Shown here: positions 1-8,928 of the stretch, piece after piece
Layout: each line of letters opens with the position of its first letter
Numbering within the stretch: the stretch's first letter is position 1
Assembly (NCBI RefSeq): GCF_016765675.1
Contig: NZ_JAESWB010000045.1
Span: forward strand, 124,001 to 188,000
From: Neobacillus paridis
Lineage (GTDB): Bacteria > Bacillota > Bacilli > Bacillales > Cytobacillaceae
DNA length: 64,000 bases
Direction of reading: 5' to 3'
Program-made: the position numbers and the translations under genes
Notes under the pieces: model-generated
What the model saw: the letters and a program-made list of their open reading frames with translations, nothing else
Database searches by the model: none
Told to the model about the DNA's origin: nothing

Positions 1-52
1 ATCGTTTATTTTTATTAGAGGGTATTGCCGTACAACAAGATCTTTCTATTCA

Positions 53-1447
53 TTACCTTACAGATAATCCATCTACTAGAACACATTTTCTTCTTCTGGC
101 AAAGTTTTTAGCAGAAGTTAACCCTTCGCCGGTAGGACCCGCGATCGTAAAAGTGGTATAACCTTCTCCGCCAACTCCAATTCCCGCGTAGGATGGACCA
201 TTCTTGACAAAAATTGTGGTTTGAATGGCCTTGGCGAAATTCGTTAGATTGTCCACATTCTTAGAGTGCATAATCGCAGTATGACGGAAGCCATGCTCTA
301 CTTCCACTGCTAATTCAATTGCTTTCTCAACATTTTCAACCCGGACAACCGGAAGGATTGGCATCATTAGTTCTGCCGTTACCAGCGGGTGATCGCCAGG
401 TACGTCCATAATCGCTACACGGGTACCTGCAGGAACATCAATTCCGATTTGGCCTAAAATATAGGCAACATCTTTACCAACAAACTTTTTATTGGCATGC
501 CCCTTGTCAACTACTAACTCGGTAAGCTTTTGAATTTGTCCTTTATCGGTAATTTGGAAGGCACCATTTTTCTTCATGTAAAAAATCAGGTAATCAGCGA
601 CTGATTCAACCACGATGACTTCCTTTTCGGCTACACATGGCAAGTTATTATCAAAACTGCAGCCGTCAATAATATCCTTACCGGCCTTTTCCAGATCTGC
701 TGTTTCATCGACAACGGCCGGAGGGTTTCCTGCTCCTGCCCCAATCGCTTTCTTTCCGCTCGATAGAACGGCTTTGACAACTCCAGGACCGCCGGTTGCC
801 ACAAGCATTCTAATCTTTTTATGTTTCATCATGATGTTGGCTTGTTCAATCGACGGATTGACGGTGGTTGAAAGCAGGTTATCCGGCCCGCCGGCTTCCA
901 CGATCGCTTGGTTCAGCAGTTCAATTGCTTTTAACGAGGTATTCTTGGCTGTCGGGTGCGGACTAAAGACAACCGCATTCCCTGCAGCGATCATCCCAAT
1001 TGAATTACAAATAACTGTTTCAGTTGGATTAGTCGTTGGTGTAATCGAACCAATCACACCGTAAGGAGAAAGTTCGACAACCGTTAATCCATGATCACCG
1101 GAAATGGCCTCCGTTTTTAAATCCTCAATTCCCGGCGTTTTTTCTGCCGCCAGGCGATTCTTGAGCACCTTGTCTTGATAGTTTCCCATGCCTGACTCAT
1201 CAACCGCCATGCGAGCAAACAATTCAGCATTTTCAATGGCTGTCTTACGAATGGCATCAATCAGTTTGCCTCTTTGTTCAAGTGAAAGTTTGACCAGTTC
1301 TTTTTGAGCAGCTTCTGCCGCTTCAATGGCCTCTTCCATATCCTCAAACAAGCCAAAATGCGGTGCTTTTGCCTCGTTATTACTCGAGCTCATTTCCTCC
1401 AAGATTTTTTTAACAAGTTCTTCAACCTTTTGTACATCTACAGTCAT
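53..1447 (-). CDS. pduP: CoA-acylating propionaldehyde dehydrogenase PduP
   Basis: Oxidises propionaldehyde to propionyl-CoA with NAD+ inside the Pdu microcompartment. The 464-aa protein has the aldehyde dehydrogenase fold with the catalytic cysteine at C271 (context NNLPCVAEKE). Residues 1-20 form an amphipathic helix (VEELVKKILEEM) followed by a Ser/Asn-rich linker, the usual shell-targeting peptide of PduP. The start codon overlaps the pduO stop (ATGA), so translation is probably coupled. It is the last operon gene visible; the transcript runs off the left edge. Length and motifs are normal for the family. EutE is the only close alternative, excluded by context. Confidence 0.96.
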   Translation of the reverse strand: MTVDVQKVEELVKKILEEMSSSNNEAKAPHFGLFEDMEEAIEAAEAAQKELVKLSLEQRGKLIDAIRKTAIENAELFARMAVDESGMGNYQDKVLKNRLAAEKTPGIEDLKTEAISGDHGLTVVELSPYGVIGSITPTTNPTETVICNSIGMIAAGNAVVFSPHPTAKNTSLKAIELLNQAIVEAGGPDNLLSTTVNPSIEQANIMMKHKKIRMLVATGGPGVVKAVLSSGKKAIGAGAGNPPAVVDETADLEKAGKDIIDGCSFDNNLPCVAEKEVIVVESVADYLIFYMKKNGAFQITDKGQIQKLTELVVDKGHANKKFVGKDVAYILGQIGIDVPAGTRVAIMDVPGDHPLVTAELMMPILPVVRVENVEKAIELAVEVEHGFRHTAIMHSKNVDNLTNFAKAIQTTIFVKNGPSYAGIGVGGEGYTTFTIAGPTGEGLTSAKNFARRRKCVLVDGLSVR

Positions 1448-2439
1448 TTCAATTTCCTTCTTTCTTCGTCAAACACCTTTAAAGCTGCGGCAGCGATTGT
1501 CATATCTTCTTCCACCGTTCCGCCGCTTACTCCAATACCACCAATTATCTGTTTATCTACTGTAAGCGGATATCCTCCGCCAAAGGTGACGATTTTGTGA
1601 TGATTTGTTAATTGAATGCCGTATAACTCAGCACCCGGCTGGATCAACGGAACTAGTTCATGTGTCGCCATTTTTAACGCCACCGCCGTATAGGCTTTGT
1701 TAGCCGAAATATCCAAACTTGCTAATAGTGATCCCTCCATACGATGGATTAAGGTGATGTTTCCTCCGGGATCAACAACTGAAAAGACAACAGGAACTCC
1801 TAAGGCTGCTGCTGCTTCCTCGACTGCTTTGGCCATTTTCCCAGCCAATTCGAGTGTGACATTTGTCAGCTTTTCTTTCGAACACTCGAGTTTCTCGATT
1901 ACCTTTCCTTTGATTTCAGCTAACATGCTATAGTAAACTTCCGCCCTCGCTAACATGAAGATCGTATCGGATAATCGGTTGACATACTGAATAACTTCAC
2001 GACGGACACTTGATTCCTTACTCAGTTCTACGATTAATCGTTCTGCCCTGCGGATGATCGACCTCGATAAATGAAGCGCAGCCGAAGCCGTTGTTTCCCC
2101 AGGAATGATAAATTCATGGATTTTTCCCAGCTTTTCCTCATATTTGTCAATAACACTTTCAAAAAAAGCAATATCCTCGGAACCTACTTTATTTTTCAAC
2201 AGCTCTTTTCCTTTATCGTCACTGGCCAATTCGGCACCGACAACAAAGATCTGTTTTTGGATGCGGTTTATGATATCCTTTAACTCGCGATTTTTTATTA
2301 AAGAATAGGCAACACCGAGGGCAGCATTCGCTTCATCAAGTGTTCCGTAACAGGTAACCTTAAGGCTGTCTTTGGCGATTCTTGAACCGCCAAGAAGTCC
2401 TGTTTCACCTTTATCGCCCTTTTTGGTATAAATGGCCAC
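1444..2439 (-). CDS. pduO: PduO: cob(I)alamin adenosyltransferase fused to GlcG/HbpS-like domain
   Basis: Makes adenosylcobalamin, the diol dehydratase cofactor, from cob(I)alamin and ATP. Residues 1-185 are the PduO-type adenosyltransferase: the N-terminal YTKKGDKGETGLLGG loop binds ATP, and the IIRRAERLIVEL and YVNRLSDTIFMLAR helices line the active site. Residues ~190-331 are a DUF336/GlcG/HbpS-like domain (GGYPLTVDKQIIGGIGVSGG), known as the C-terminal half of full-length PduO and able to bind haem in some homologues. The two-domain form is typical of Pdu operons. It overlaps pduP by 4 bp and follows pduN closely. Confidence 0.95.
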   Translation of the reverse strand: MAIYTKKGDKGETGLLGGSRIAKDSLKVTCYGTLDEANAALGVAYSLIKNRELKDIINRIQKQIFVVGAELASDDKGKELLKNKVGSEDIAFFESVIDKYEEKLGKIHEFIIPGETTASAALHLSRSIIRRAERLIVELSKESSVRREVIQYVNRLSDTIFMLARAEVYYSMLAEIKGKVIEKLECSKEKLTNVTLELAGKMAKAVEEAAAALGVPVVFSVVDPGGNITLIHRMEGSLLASLDISANKAYTAVALKMATHELVPLIQPGAELYGIQLTNHHKIVTFGGGYPLTVDKQIIGGIGVSGGTVEEDMTIAAAALKVFDEERRKLK

Positions 2440-2454
2440 TCAGTCCAACCTCCT

Positions 2455-2733
2455 TTATCCACTTACCTCTACCGAATCAACAATAGCCACAATCGCAGCA
2501 TCAATCATCGAATCCGAAGAGTCGAATACGAATCCTGCCGGTCTTCCGTTCGTGACAATCACATATTCTCCTTTTCCTGCCCCAACACTGTCTACTGCTA
2601 CTTCCACACTGTCCTGCAATTCCCCGTTGGGTTTTACCTTTTCTACTAATAATAGTTTTTTCCCAACTAAGTCTTCGTCTTTTCGTGTTGCCACAACACT
2701 GCCAATTACGATTCCTAAGTACATCCTAATCAC
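2455..2733 (-). CDS. pduN: Microcompartment vertex protein PduN (EutN/CcmL family)
   Basis: A 92-aa pentamer-forming vertex protein that caps the corners of the icosahedral shell. The N-terminus MYLGIVIGSVVATRKDE and the central VDSVGAGKGEYVIV segment are the EutN/CcmL signature. The likely ATG is the second in-frame methionine (MIRMYLGIV), two codons or so inside the longest frame. It overlaps the preceding flavoprotein gene by 8 bp, so the two are probably translationally coupled. Length is normal for the family (about 90-100 aa). Confidence 0.94.
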   Translation of the reverse strand: MIRMYLGIVIGSVVATRKDEDLVGKKLLLVEKVKPNGELQDSVEVAVDSVGAGKGEYVIVTNGRPAGFVFDSSDSMIDAAIVAIVDSVEVSG

Positions 2734-3517
2734 CTGCTAATCTTTCACGTATGATGGTTACCCCCATCTCCTTGGCAGTCTCAAGCGCTAGAGGGCTAAT
2801 AATCGTTGATTGTGCTATTTTAAGAGCTTCATGATGTTGTTTTGCTTCGATAATGTCCAACCTTGTTAGTACCTTTTTTTGAAAAACCGTCAGTTTTTCA
2901 CGAGGCGCTTGTTTTGGCCTTTGCTGAGTAGAGAAAGTAAAGACATTCTGCTTGACGGCCTCAAATAGATTTTTGGCCTCCACTAATACCGTGCCGTAGC
3001 TTTCCAATGTTCGCAGGTGCTGGTCCATCTGATCTGTATAAGCTTTCGGTGCTTTGTTTAAACCAAGCTTTTCTCTTATCGGGCTGTGTAAATCACAGGC
3101 GTCATTGGCAGCGATAATCGGAGTCCCTTCCATAATCACATGGGATGCCAGGTTGGTTGCCATCGTATCCGCAATGCCTAATGCAATCTTTACAGCAGTA
3201 TTTAAGGTCAACGTCGGAATAATTAAGGCGCTGATTCCATCGTAGTACGGTCTTAGTCCTTTCAAATCCTTTTCAAGATAGATTGTCGATATGCCCAGCC
3301 GTTTCTCGATTAATGGAGGGGAAAGAACATACTCGGCACTGTTAGATAACAAAATGTTGAATTCCCAGCCGTCCTCCATCAGAAGTTTCAGCTGCTTCAG
3401 CGATTCTTCAAACCCGCCGGCTCCTCCGGTAAAAAGGACTGTGGCTTTTTTCATTTTCTGTTGTAGCCTTTTGAGTACCTCTTCCACGATGCTGTTGAGT
3501 ATTGCTTCCGTGTTCAA
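2726..3517 (-). CDS. Flavoprotein-like microcompartment protein in the pduM position
   Basis: A 263-aa protein of unproven function. Residues ~22-160 resemble the flavoprotein fold (PF02441; phosphopantothenoylcysteine decarboxylase / SpoVFB-like), starting with the strand and loop KKATVLFTGGAGGFEESL. The C-terminus (ISPLALETAKEMGVTII) resembles the I-TPLA-D-A-E-GV tail found in several microcompartment accessory proteins. The N-terminus (AILNSIVEEVLKRLQQKM) is an amphipathic helix like those of PduD, PduE, PduL and PduP, suggesting it is packed inside the shell. It sits where Gram-negative operons carry pduM, but I see no clear PduM similarity. From memory, Listeria Pdu operons have a similar gene between eutJ and pduN. 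Confidence 0.75.
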   Translation of the reverse strand: MNTEAILNSIVEEVLKRLQQKMKKATVLFTGGAGGFEESLKQLKLLMEDGWEFNILLSNSAEYVLSPPLIEKRLGISTIYLEKDLKGLRPYYDGISALIIPTLTLNTAVKIALGIADTMATNLASHVIMEGTPIIAANDACDLHSPIREKLGLNKAPKAYTDQMDQHLRTLESYGTVLVEAKNLFEAVKQNVFTFSTQQRPKQAPREKLTVFQKKVLTRLDIIEAKQHHEALKIAQSTIISPLALETAKEMGVTIIRERLAGD

Positions 3518-3528
3518 ACCCTTTCACC

Positions 3529-4356
3529 TCATTTCAAACAGGACAGCGCTATACCTAAAGGAGTGGTCAGCAGGGGATGAGCCGGTTTAATCGTTTTTAC
3601 GCCAATTTCTTTATAAAAGACTTTTTCAAACTCATCAAAGCAGCTCGCTCCCCCGACGACGTAAATTTCCTCAACATCGTAGCTTGCGATGTGTTTTTTC
3701 ACAATCGCAGCCATCTTTTCAACCACGGGTTTGATAACTGGAAAGACTTCATGTTGTCTACTTTGATCTTTTTTTAGCTTCTCTGCTTCCTCAAATGAAG
3801 TTTTGTAATTTCCGGCAACCACCAGGCTCATATGTGTTCCACCTGTAGCCTCATCCGCGGTATAGATGACTTCGCCATTTTTTAGGATGCTAATGCCTGT
3901 CGTTCCTCCGCCTACATCCACAACAGCGCCGTCGGTTATTCCCAATACTGCCGCTGCTGCCGTAGGTTCATCGACGACTTTGACAACTTCCATTTCTGCC
4001 GATTCAACTACGTTGGCGATCGCCTTTAAGTTGCCGCCAATGGTGCCAGGGGGGATCGCCGTTGCCGCATGGGTCAATGACACGCCAAGAAGATCCTCCA
4101 CTTCACTCTTTAGCTGCCTTACAATTCTAACAGCGCCGACATAGTCGACCACTAGTCCATCCTTGACAACTGATGCCGGATAAAGAGCGCCGGCAACAGG
4201 ATTTCCCATGTTGTCCAAAACCGACAGAACAATATTTGCCGTTCCCAGGTCCACACCGACATGCAATTCTCCTTCATAGGGATTACTTTGGTGTTGTTCA
4301 ATTAGTTGAGCGAAGCTATTAATATAATTATTTACTTTTGTTAGATCAATAGACAT
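3529..4356 (-). CDS. eutJ: EutJ-family actin/Hsp70-fold ATPase
   Basis: A 275-aa member of the ASKHA (actin/Hsp70/sugar kinase) superfamily, annotated EutJ from ethanolamine operons. The phosphate-binding loops are visible: HVGVDLGTANIVLSVLD near residue 35 and AVVDVGGGTTGISILKNGE near residue 145, with the adenosine motif VVGGASCFDEFEKVF near the end. The proposed role is as a chaperone or reactivation factor for microcompartment enzymes; this is family inference and is not biochemically settled. It lies 8 bp after pduL and 11 bp before the flavoprotein gene. A eutJ in a pdu operon is the arrangement of Firmicutes operons, unlike Salmonella. Confidence 0.88.
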   Translation of the reverse strand: MSIDLTKVNNYINSFAQLIEQHQSNPYEGELHVGVDLGTANIVLSVLDNMGNPVAGALYPASVVKDGLVVDYVGAVRIVRQLKSEVEDLLGVSLTHAATAIPPGTIGGNLKAIANVVESAEMEVVKVVDEPTAAAAVLGITDGAVVDVGGGTTGISILKNGEVIYTADEATGGTHMSLVVAGNYKTSFEEAEKLKKDQSRQHEVFPVIKPVVEKMAAIVKKHIASYDVEEIYVVGGASCFDEFEKVFYKEIGVKTIKPAHPLLTTPLGIALSCLK

Positions 4357-4364
4357 AGTGCATC

Positions 4365-5009
4365 TTAGCCTTTCCTGATTTTCCCGAATTCTCCGTTTTT
4401 CACTCCTGCAGCATTAGCTTCATCCGTATCAAGGTGCATTTCTAAAACATATTTATCAGATACACGAATAAGGACATGTTGAAAAATCGTTTTCCGTACA
4501 CTGCCAACTTCTACTTCAACCATTTCCTTATCATGTAAGTCAAACTTCTCGGCAAATTCAGGTGGAACATGAATATGCCGCAGTGCCGCAATCACTCCTT
4601 CTTGGAGTTCCAGCTTTCCTGCTGGTCCTGTTAAAACCAAACCAGGAGTTCCTGCGATTTTCCCTGATTCCCGTACAGGTGCCGGGACACCAAGTTTAAA
4701 GCTGTCAGTAAAGGAAATTTCTACTTGTGTTTTTCCTCTTACAGGTCCTAAAATCCGCACATTCTGGATTTCACCCTTAGGCCCTGTAAGAACGACCGTT
4801 TCCTTGGCAGCAAATTGTCCAGGCTGTTTTAAATCCTTCATTTTGGTTAATTGGTAGCCTGGCCCAAACAGTGCTTCCAAATCCTTTTGGCTCAGATGTA
4901 CGTGCCGATTGGAAATTCCAATTGGTACATACGGCACTGCTTCCATTTCTTGCAGCCTTTTAACTACTTCTTTCACGATCTCTGCTTGTCTAGCTGAGCT
5001 GTACGCCAT
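4365..5009 (-). CDS. pduL: Phosphate propanoyltransferase PduL
   Basis: Converts propionyl-CoA plus phosphate to propionyl-phosphate and recycles CoA inside the compartment. The 214-aa protein shows the two PduL repeats with zinc-ligand histidines: ISNRHVHLSQKDLEALFG near residue 32 and ALRHIHVPPEFAEKF near residue 143, plus LEMHLDTDEANAAG near the end. Residues 1-20 (SARQAEIVKEVVKRLQEM) form the amphipathic encapsulation helix typical of compartment-associated PduL. The product would be used by a propionate/acetate kinase; the best local candidate is the kinase gene at 15254-16459. Confidence 0.96.
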   Translation of the reverse strand: MAYSSARQAEIVKEVVKRLQEMEAVPYVPIGISNRHVHLSQKDLEALFGPGYQLTKMKDLKQPGQFAAKETVVLTGPKGEIQNVRILGPVRGKTQVEISFTDSFKLGVPAPVRESGKIAGTPGLVLTGPAGKLELQEGVIAALRHIHVPPEFAEKFDLHDKEMVEVEVGSVRKTIFQHVLIRVSDKYVLEMHLDTDEANAAGVKNGEFGKIRKG

Positions 5010-5033
5010 TTAAGAACCTCCAATCGTTTTAGC

Positions 5034-5309
5034 TTACAGGCCTTGAGGAAGCATTTTTTCAACATCTGTATGTGGTCTTGCGATGACATGGACAGAAATA
5101 ACCTTTCCGACACGTTCAACAGCAGCAGCACCTGCATCAACAGCTGCCTTCACGGCACCGACATCTCCGCGTACCATTACCGTTACAAGTCCGGAACCGA
5201 TTTTTTCAAAGCCGACTAAAGTTACATTGGCTGCTTTGGTCATGGCATCGGCTCCTTCAATTGCCCCAACCAATCCTTTTGTTTCAATCATTCCTAATGC
5301 GTCATTCAT
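5034..5309 (-). CDS. pduJ: Hexameric BMC shell protein PduJ
   Basis: A 91-aa single-BMC-domain protein ([37 protein letters not shown]), one of the main facet hexamers of the shell. It is nearly identical in sequence pattern to PduA at the operon start, the usual paralogous pair. The start overlaps the pduK stop by 4 bp (ATGA), so PduJ is likely translated by coupling to pduK. The gap to pduL is 24 bp. Confidence 0.95.
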   Translation of the reverse strand: MNDALGMIETKGLVGAIEGADAMTKAANVTLVGFEKIGSGLVTVMVRGDVGAVKAAVDAGAAAVERVGKVISVHVIARPHTDVEKMLPQGL

Positions 5310-6064
5310 TTGCCGTTCCTCCTTATTTCTTTGTAATGAATACAGGTTGAGCGTAAATCGCCCTTTTTCCTAGGACATTTGGGGTCCTTACAAATATTGC
5401 AGGTTGCTCCATTTTCTAATTGCAATGAATCTACTTCAGCGCTTTCCTCGAAAGGATTTCCTTCTTCATCAGGGAAGTCCGGATTCTCTTGTTCAACTGA
5501 GGTTGCATCCTCTATATCGTTGTGAACTGCTGCTTCCGTCAGCAGACTTTGTTCAGATTCGTTCCCAGCTGCCTGATTCTGTTGGATTTCCTCTTCCTCG
5601 GAAACTGCTTTGTTTTCAAGACTTTCACCAGCAGCTGACGGATTATCCGAAACCGAAGCACTCGTTGATTCACCCTCAGTCCCTTCCACCTTAGTATGAG
5701 TTTCAGTACTTTCGGGGATTTCGGGTTGACTGGATGGAACATCCGTTTTCGTCTCATCTGTTTCTGTTGCTCTTTGTAAAGGTCCTACCGTTTCCTTGGT
5801 ATAAATGATTTTTTCAATTTCATCATGCGGTCTGGCAATCATATGTTTGCTGGCGACTTTACCGACTCTTGCAGCCGCGGCACTGCCAGCTTCTAAAGCG
5901 GCTTTTACAGCACCGACAGCACCGACAAATTTAATCATGACCATCCCGCCGCCTTTTGTTAGCTCATAACTAAGCAGTGTGACATTTGCCGACTTAACGG
6001 CTGCATCGGCTGCCTCTATTGCTGCTGCCAATCCGACGGTTTCAATCAATCCTAATGCATTCAT
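5306..6064 (-). CDS. pduK: Shell protein PduK: BMC domain with acidic linker and Cys-rich tail
   Basis: Minor shell protein of 252 aa. Residues 1-90 are a BMC domain ([37 protein letters not shown]). Residues ~95-215 form a low-complexity, strongly acidic Ser/Thr/Glu-rich linker with no predicted fold. The last 31 residues carry four cysteines (C222, C225, C230, C241; CNICKDPKC then STCIHYKE), a spacing suited to an Fe-S cluster or zinc. PduK homologues commonly have such a C-terminal Cys motif; the cargo or redox role is unproven. The linker is longer than in the ~160-aa Salmonella protein. Confidence 0.9.
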   Translation of the reverse strand: MNALGLIETVGLAAAIEAADAAVKSANVTLLSYELTKGGGMVMIKFVGAVGAVKAALEAGSAAAARVGKVASKHMIARPHDEIEKIIYTKETVGPLQRATETDETKTDVPSSQPEIPESTETHTKVEGTEGESTSASVSDNPSAAGESLENKAVSEEEEIQQNQAAGNESEQSLLTEAAVHNDIEDATSVEQENPDFPDEEGNPFEESAEVDSLQLENGATCNICKDPKCPRKKGDLRSTCIHYKEIRRNGK

Positions 6065-6083
6065 TCCTAAAACTCCACCTCCT

Positions 6084-6533
6084 TTACATTCGTTCTCTGA
6101 TTCTCCTGAGAACCTCTTTCACAATAGTGGAGATTTCCTCTGAGATAAGAGTTTCTTCTTCCGCTGAATGAATCTCTTCAAAGCTTTTAAATGGAATCCC
6201 TTTTACCAATCTGGCTGCATTCGCCCCAAGCACATTCTGTTGATCCTGACTTGCTCCACTTAGGTGAAAAAGCGGCTGTTTCTTAGGCAGCTTGGTATAA
6301 TGAAGAATCATTTGGCTGTCATCACCAATGCCAATACCAACCCCTAAGGTAGAATCCAAGGCAGCCTGATAGCCTAATTCAATCGCTGAATTCCCCGTTT
6401 TTCTCTGATAAAGGTAGGGAACTCCTTCCTCTTCGATTCCATAAAGCAAGGAATGAAAAAAAGAGGAATCGTTCAGTAATGAACTATAATAAACATGGAC
6501 CGCTGGTTTTTCATTTCCATCGTTTATTTTCAC
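6084..6533 (-). CDS. pduH: Diol dehydratase reactivase small subunit PduH
   Basis: The 149-aa beta subunit of the ATP-dependent reactivating factor that releases damaged cobalamin from diol dehydratase. Motifs include VHVYYSS at the start, [20 protein letters not shown], and [19 protein letters not shown], which match the DdrB family whose fold resembles the dehydratase medium subunit. Its start overlaps the pduG stop (ATGA at 6530-6533), which favours equimolar synthesis with PduG. Length is normal. Confidence 0.94.
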   Translation of the reverse strand: MKINDGNEKPAVHVYYSSLLNDSSFFHSLLYGIEEEGVPYLYQRKTGNSAIELGYQAALDSTLGVGIGIGDDSQMILHYTKLPKKQPLFHLSGASQDQQNVLGANAARLVKGIPFKSFEEIHSAEEETLISEEISTIVKEVLRRIRERM

Positions 6534-8356
6534 TGAACCCTTCCTCCTTCACTAAGAACCAATATAAGTCCTGTAGCTACTGCGTTTCGAGGACCTTCAC
6601 TGCCGCGAATATTCCCTCTGCCAGCTACAACACCATATTGAGATAATGCATCCGTTACTAATTGTGGAACTTCAAAGTCTAATGCTGAGCCTCCTACCAA
6701 AACAACAAACTCCATATCTCGTATATTTCTTGTTGGTGAAACAAGCGTTAATGCGCGAATTGCGTTGGTCACAAATACCTTTTCTTTCGCTCCCCGTCTC
6801 ACAAGCTTAATTTTTTCCACTGATTGCTCCCCAGGGATTGGAATCATGTTTCCATCTTTTAAGATAACAACTCTGGCAAATACATGAGGGTCGAGCGGAT
6901 GATCAAAGAATTGAACGGTTCCATCTTCATGGCGGATATGGAACAAGCTTTCCACTTTGGCCAGCGGATATTTTTTAATATCTTCGGCTAAGCCTATGTC
7001 ATCAAGACCCAATTCTGAATTAATCAGCATTGTGACCATATCACCTGCGCCAGCTAAGTGAATCGATGTTGTTTTTCCATCTTTGGACATAATCGAGGCA
7101 TCGGTAGATCCAGCCCCCATGTCGACAATCGCGATCGGTGTTTTTGTTCCTGGAGTAGATAGTGCGCCGCGGATTGCCATATCAGCCTCTACTCCACCGA
7201 CCTCTACAGGAACATCGATTTCCGCTTGCAGTTCGTCAGCGATCATTTGCATTTGCAATTTATCCGCTTTTACCATGGCTGCAATTCCGACGGCATTCTC
7301 CATCGAGAATTCTTCAGCTAGCCCACCCTTGACCTTTTGTGGGATAAACGTATTGACAGCCAGGAGGTCTTGGATTTTGATATCATTTGGATGTTGGTTT
7401 GTCAGCTCAGACATCACCTGTCTAACTCTTTCCAACATACCGCCCGCATTCGTTCCAGCTTCACCCTTAATATCTTCAATCGGTGCCGATGCTGTTAACA
7501 CTTCCATCATTCTTTCAGCACCTTCATCGACATCTACTGTAGCCTTTTTCTTACCGATAATATGAAGTTTGCCTGCCGGGATGCTCCTAGCCTGAACATC
7601 ACCCTTTGGAGTCTTGATCACAACGGCGGAGCGATTCCCAATGAGTGCCCGCGCAATCGGTACAATCATTTTCGTTTCATTGGAGCCCAAGTTAAATACT
7701 GTTGCAATACCGTATGGATTAGATAATACTTCAACGACGCCGCCGGGAGGGGCAACCTCAATCGCTGCTTTCATACCAACCGGTACTTTTTCCAGTAAAC
7801 GAACTTCATCAATGATTGGCATTTTCTTCTGAATCCGGTTATTAATGAGGACACCGTCATCCTTTTGAACAATCGCTCCGTTAATTTTTAAACCTTGTTC
7901 AATGGCCTGATTGATCATTTCGGCAGCCTGTTCAAAGCCCACATCTTTTCCGATTAAAACGATATAATCTTCGGTTGTGTCTGCTTTTTTCAAATCGTGA
8001 ATATCAATGGTTTTTCCAATGCCTAAGCCCAATCCCCCTGGTGTTGAGGGATTGTGGCCAATCATTGTGGACTCCGTAATAATCGTCTCAGTAATGGTTT
8101 CCATGGCCACATCCCCAATAACAGGAGCTGCTTCATTAATTCGAATAAGATCCAAGTCGTCTATTTTTCGATTAATTTTGTTGAGAGCTTCTTTAATGGC
8201 AGCCAGGACACCATGGATATTTTGCCGCGTACCTTTCATTCCTGTTGTATTGACAAAACCACTTGTTAAAAAAGTGACTTGGTTGTCATTTGATACATTT
8301 GCAATGGCAACTTCCGTTGTGGCGTTTCCAATATCCACTCCTGCAACCAATTTCAT
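6530..8356 (-). CDS. pduG: Diol dehydratase reactivase large subunit PduG
   Basis: The 608-aa alpha subunit of the reactivase, an Hsp70/actin-fold ATPase. It begins with MKLVAGVDIGNATTEVAIAN (phosphate 1 loop); a second phosphate loop is IVDMGAGSTDASIMSKDG, and the adenosine motif VVLVGGSALDFEVP lies near the C-terminus. Together with PduH it swaps inactive cobalamin out of the dehydratase. It follows pduE by 32 bp with a good ribosome site. Full length and collinear with DdrA homologues. Confidence 0.96.
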   Translation of the reverse strand: MKLVAGVDIGNATTEVAIANVSNDNQVTFLTSGFVNTTGMKGTRQNIHGVLAAIKEALNKINRKIDDLDLIRINEAAPVIGDVAMETITETIITESTMIGHNPSTPGGLGLGIGKTIDIHDLKKADTTEDYIVLIGKDVGFEQAAEMINQAIEQGLKINGAIVQKDDGVLINNRIQKKMPIIDEVRLLEKVPVGMKAAIEVAPPGGVVEVLSNPYGIATVFNLGSNETKMIVPIARALIGNRSAVVIKTPKGDVQARSIPAGKLHIIGKKKATVDVDEGAERMMEVLTASAPIEDIKGEAGTNAGGMLERVRQVMSELTNQHPNDIKIQDLLAVNTFIPQKVKGGLAEEFSMENAVGIAAMVKADKLQMQMIADELQAEIDVPVEVGGVEADMAIRGALSTPGTKTPIAIVDMGAGSTDASIMSKDGKTTSIHLAGAGDMVTMLINSELGLDDIGLAEDIKKYPLAKVESLFHIRHEDGTVQFFDHPLDPHVFARVVILKDGNMIPIPGEQSVEKIKLVRRGAKEKVFVTNAIRALTLVSPTRNIRDMEFVVLVGGSALDFEVPQLVTDALSQYGVVAGRGNIRGSEGPRNAVATGLILVLSEGGRVQ

Positions 8357-8388
8357 TAGCCTGTACCTCCTGGATCAAATAAGGCAGA

Positions 8389-8919
8389 TCAATCTTTTTT
8401 CAAACGATCCCTTAGTTCATAGATTTCAGCAGCTTCACGAACTAAAGTAGCGTTAACCTTTGCTCCATATTGGTGTTCAAGTTCATCAGCAATGGCTAAC
8501 AACTCTTCTTTTGTGGAACGATAAGGCCGTAAAGAATTATAGATTTCGAGAATCCGATCATCTGGAACAGCGATGAGTTCAGCCGCCCGGCGAAGGTTGC
8601 GGGCAAATGGTTTCCGCCCCATTGATTCAGCTACTTGTGCTTGCAATTCCAATGTTTCCGGGGAAATCCTGACATCCTCCGGTCTAACAGCGCCATCGAT
8701 AACTCCAGCTAAGGTTATATCATCTAAAGATTTCCCTGTTGGTGATTTAATGAGCTCTGGTCTTTTTTCTGATAATGGATAGTCCGTTTTTGCTTCAACT
8801 TTTACACATGTTTTTGTTTCGCATTTTGCTGGTTCTGGTGTATTTTCTTTTGCTCCACTCATGGAGGACAATACTTCTTTTACGATTTGTTCAATTAGTT
8901 GTTCATTCATACTGTTCAC
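8389..8919 (-). CDS. pduE: Propanediol dehydratase small subunit PduE
   Basis: The 176-aa gamma subunit of B12-dependent diol dehydratase. The C-terminal two thirds hold the family signature (YPLSEKRPELIKSPTGKSL; ARNLRRAAELIAVPDDRILEIY; LRPYRSTKEELLAIADELE). Residues 1-20 (EQLIEQIVKEVLSSMSG) form an amphipathic helix followed by a variable linker, as in microcompartment-targeted PduE. M4 is an alternative start, but the spacing to the AGGTGA ribosome site favours the first ATG. Ten bases separate it from pduD. Confidence 0.95.
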   Translation of the reverse strand: MNSMNEQLIEQIVKEVLSSMSGAKENTPEPAKCETKTCVKVEAKTDYPLSEKRPELIKSPTGKSLDDITLAGVIDGAVRPEDVRISPETLELQAQVAESMGRKPFARNLRRAAELIAVPDDRILEIYNSLRPYRSTKEELLAIADELEHQYGAKVNATLVREAAEIYELRDRLKKD

Positions 8920-8928
8920 CTCCGTTTA

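Noticed and set aside
615-1064. 149-codon plus-strand frame inside pduP
   Set aside because: Antisense to a clearly conserved gene; low-complexity composition and no ribosome site. The same applies to the long antisense frames in pduG (7083-7565, 8007-8450), pduK and others.
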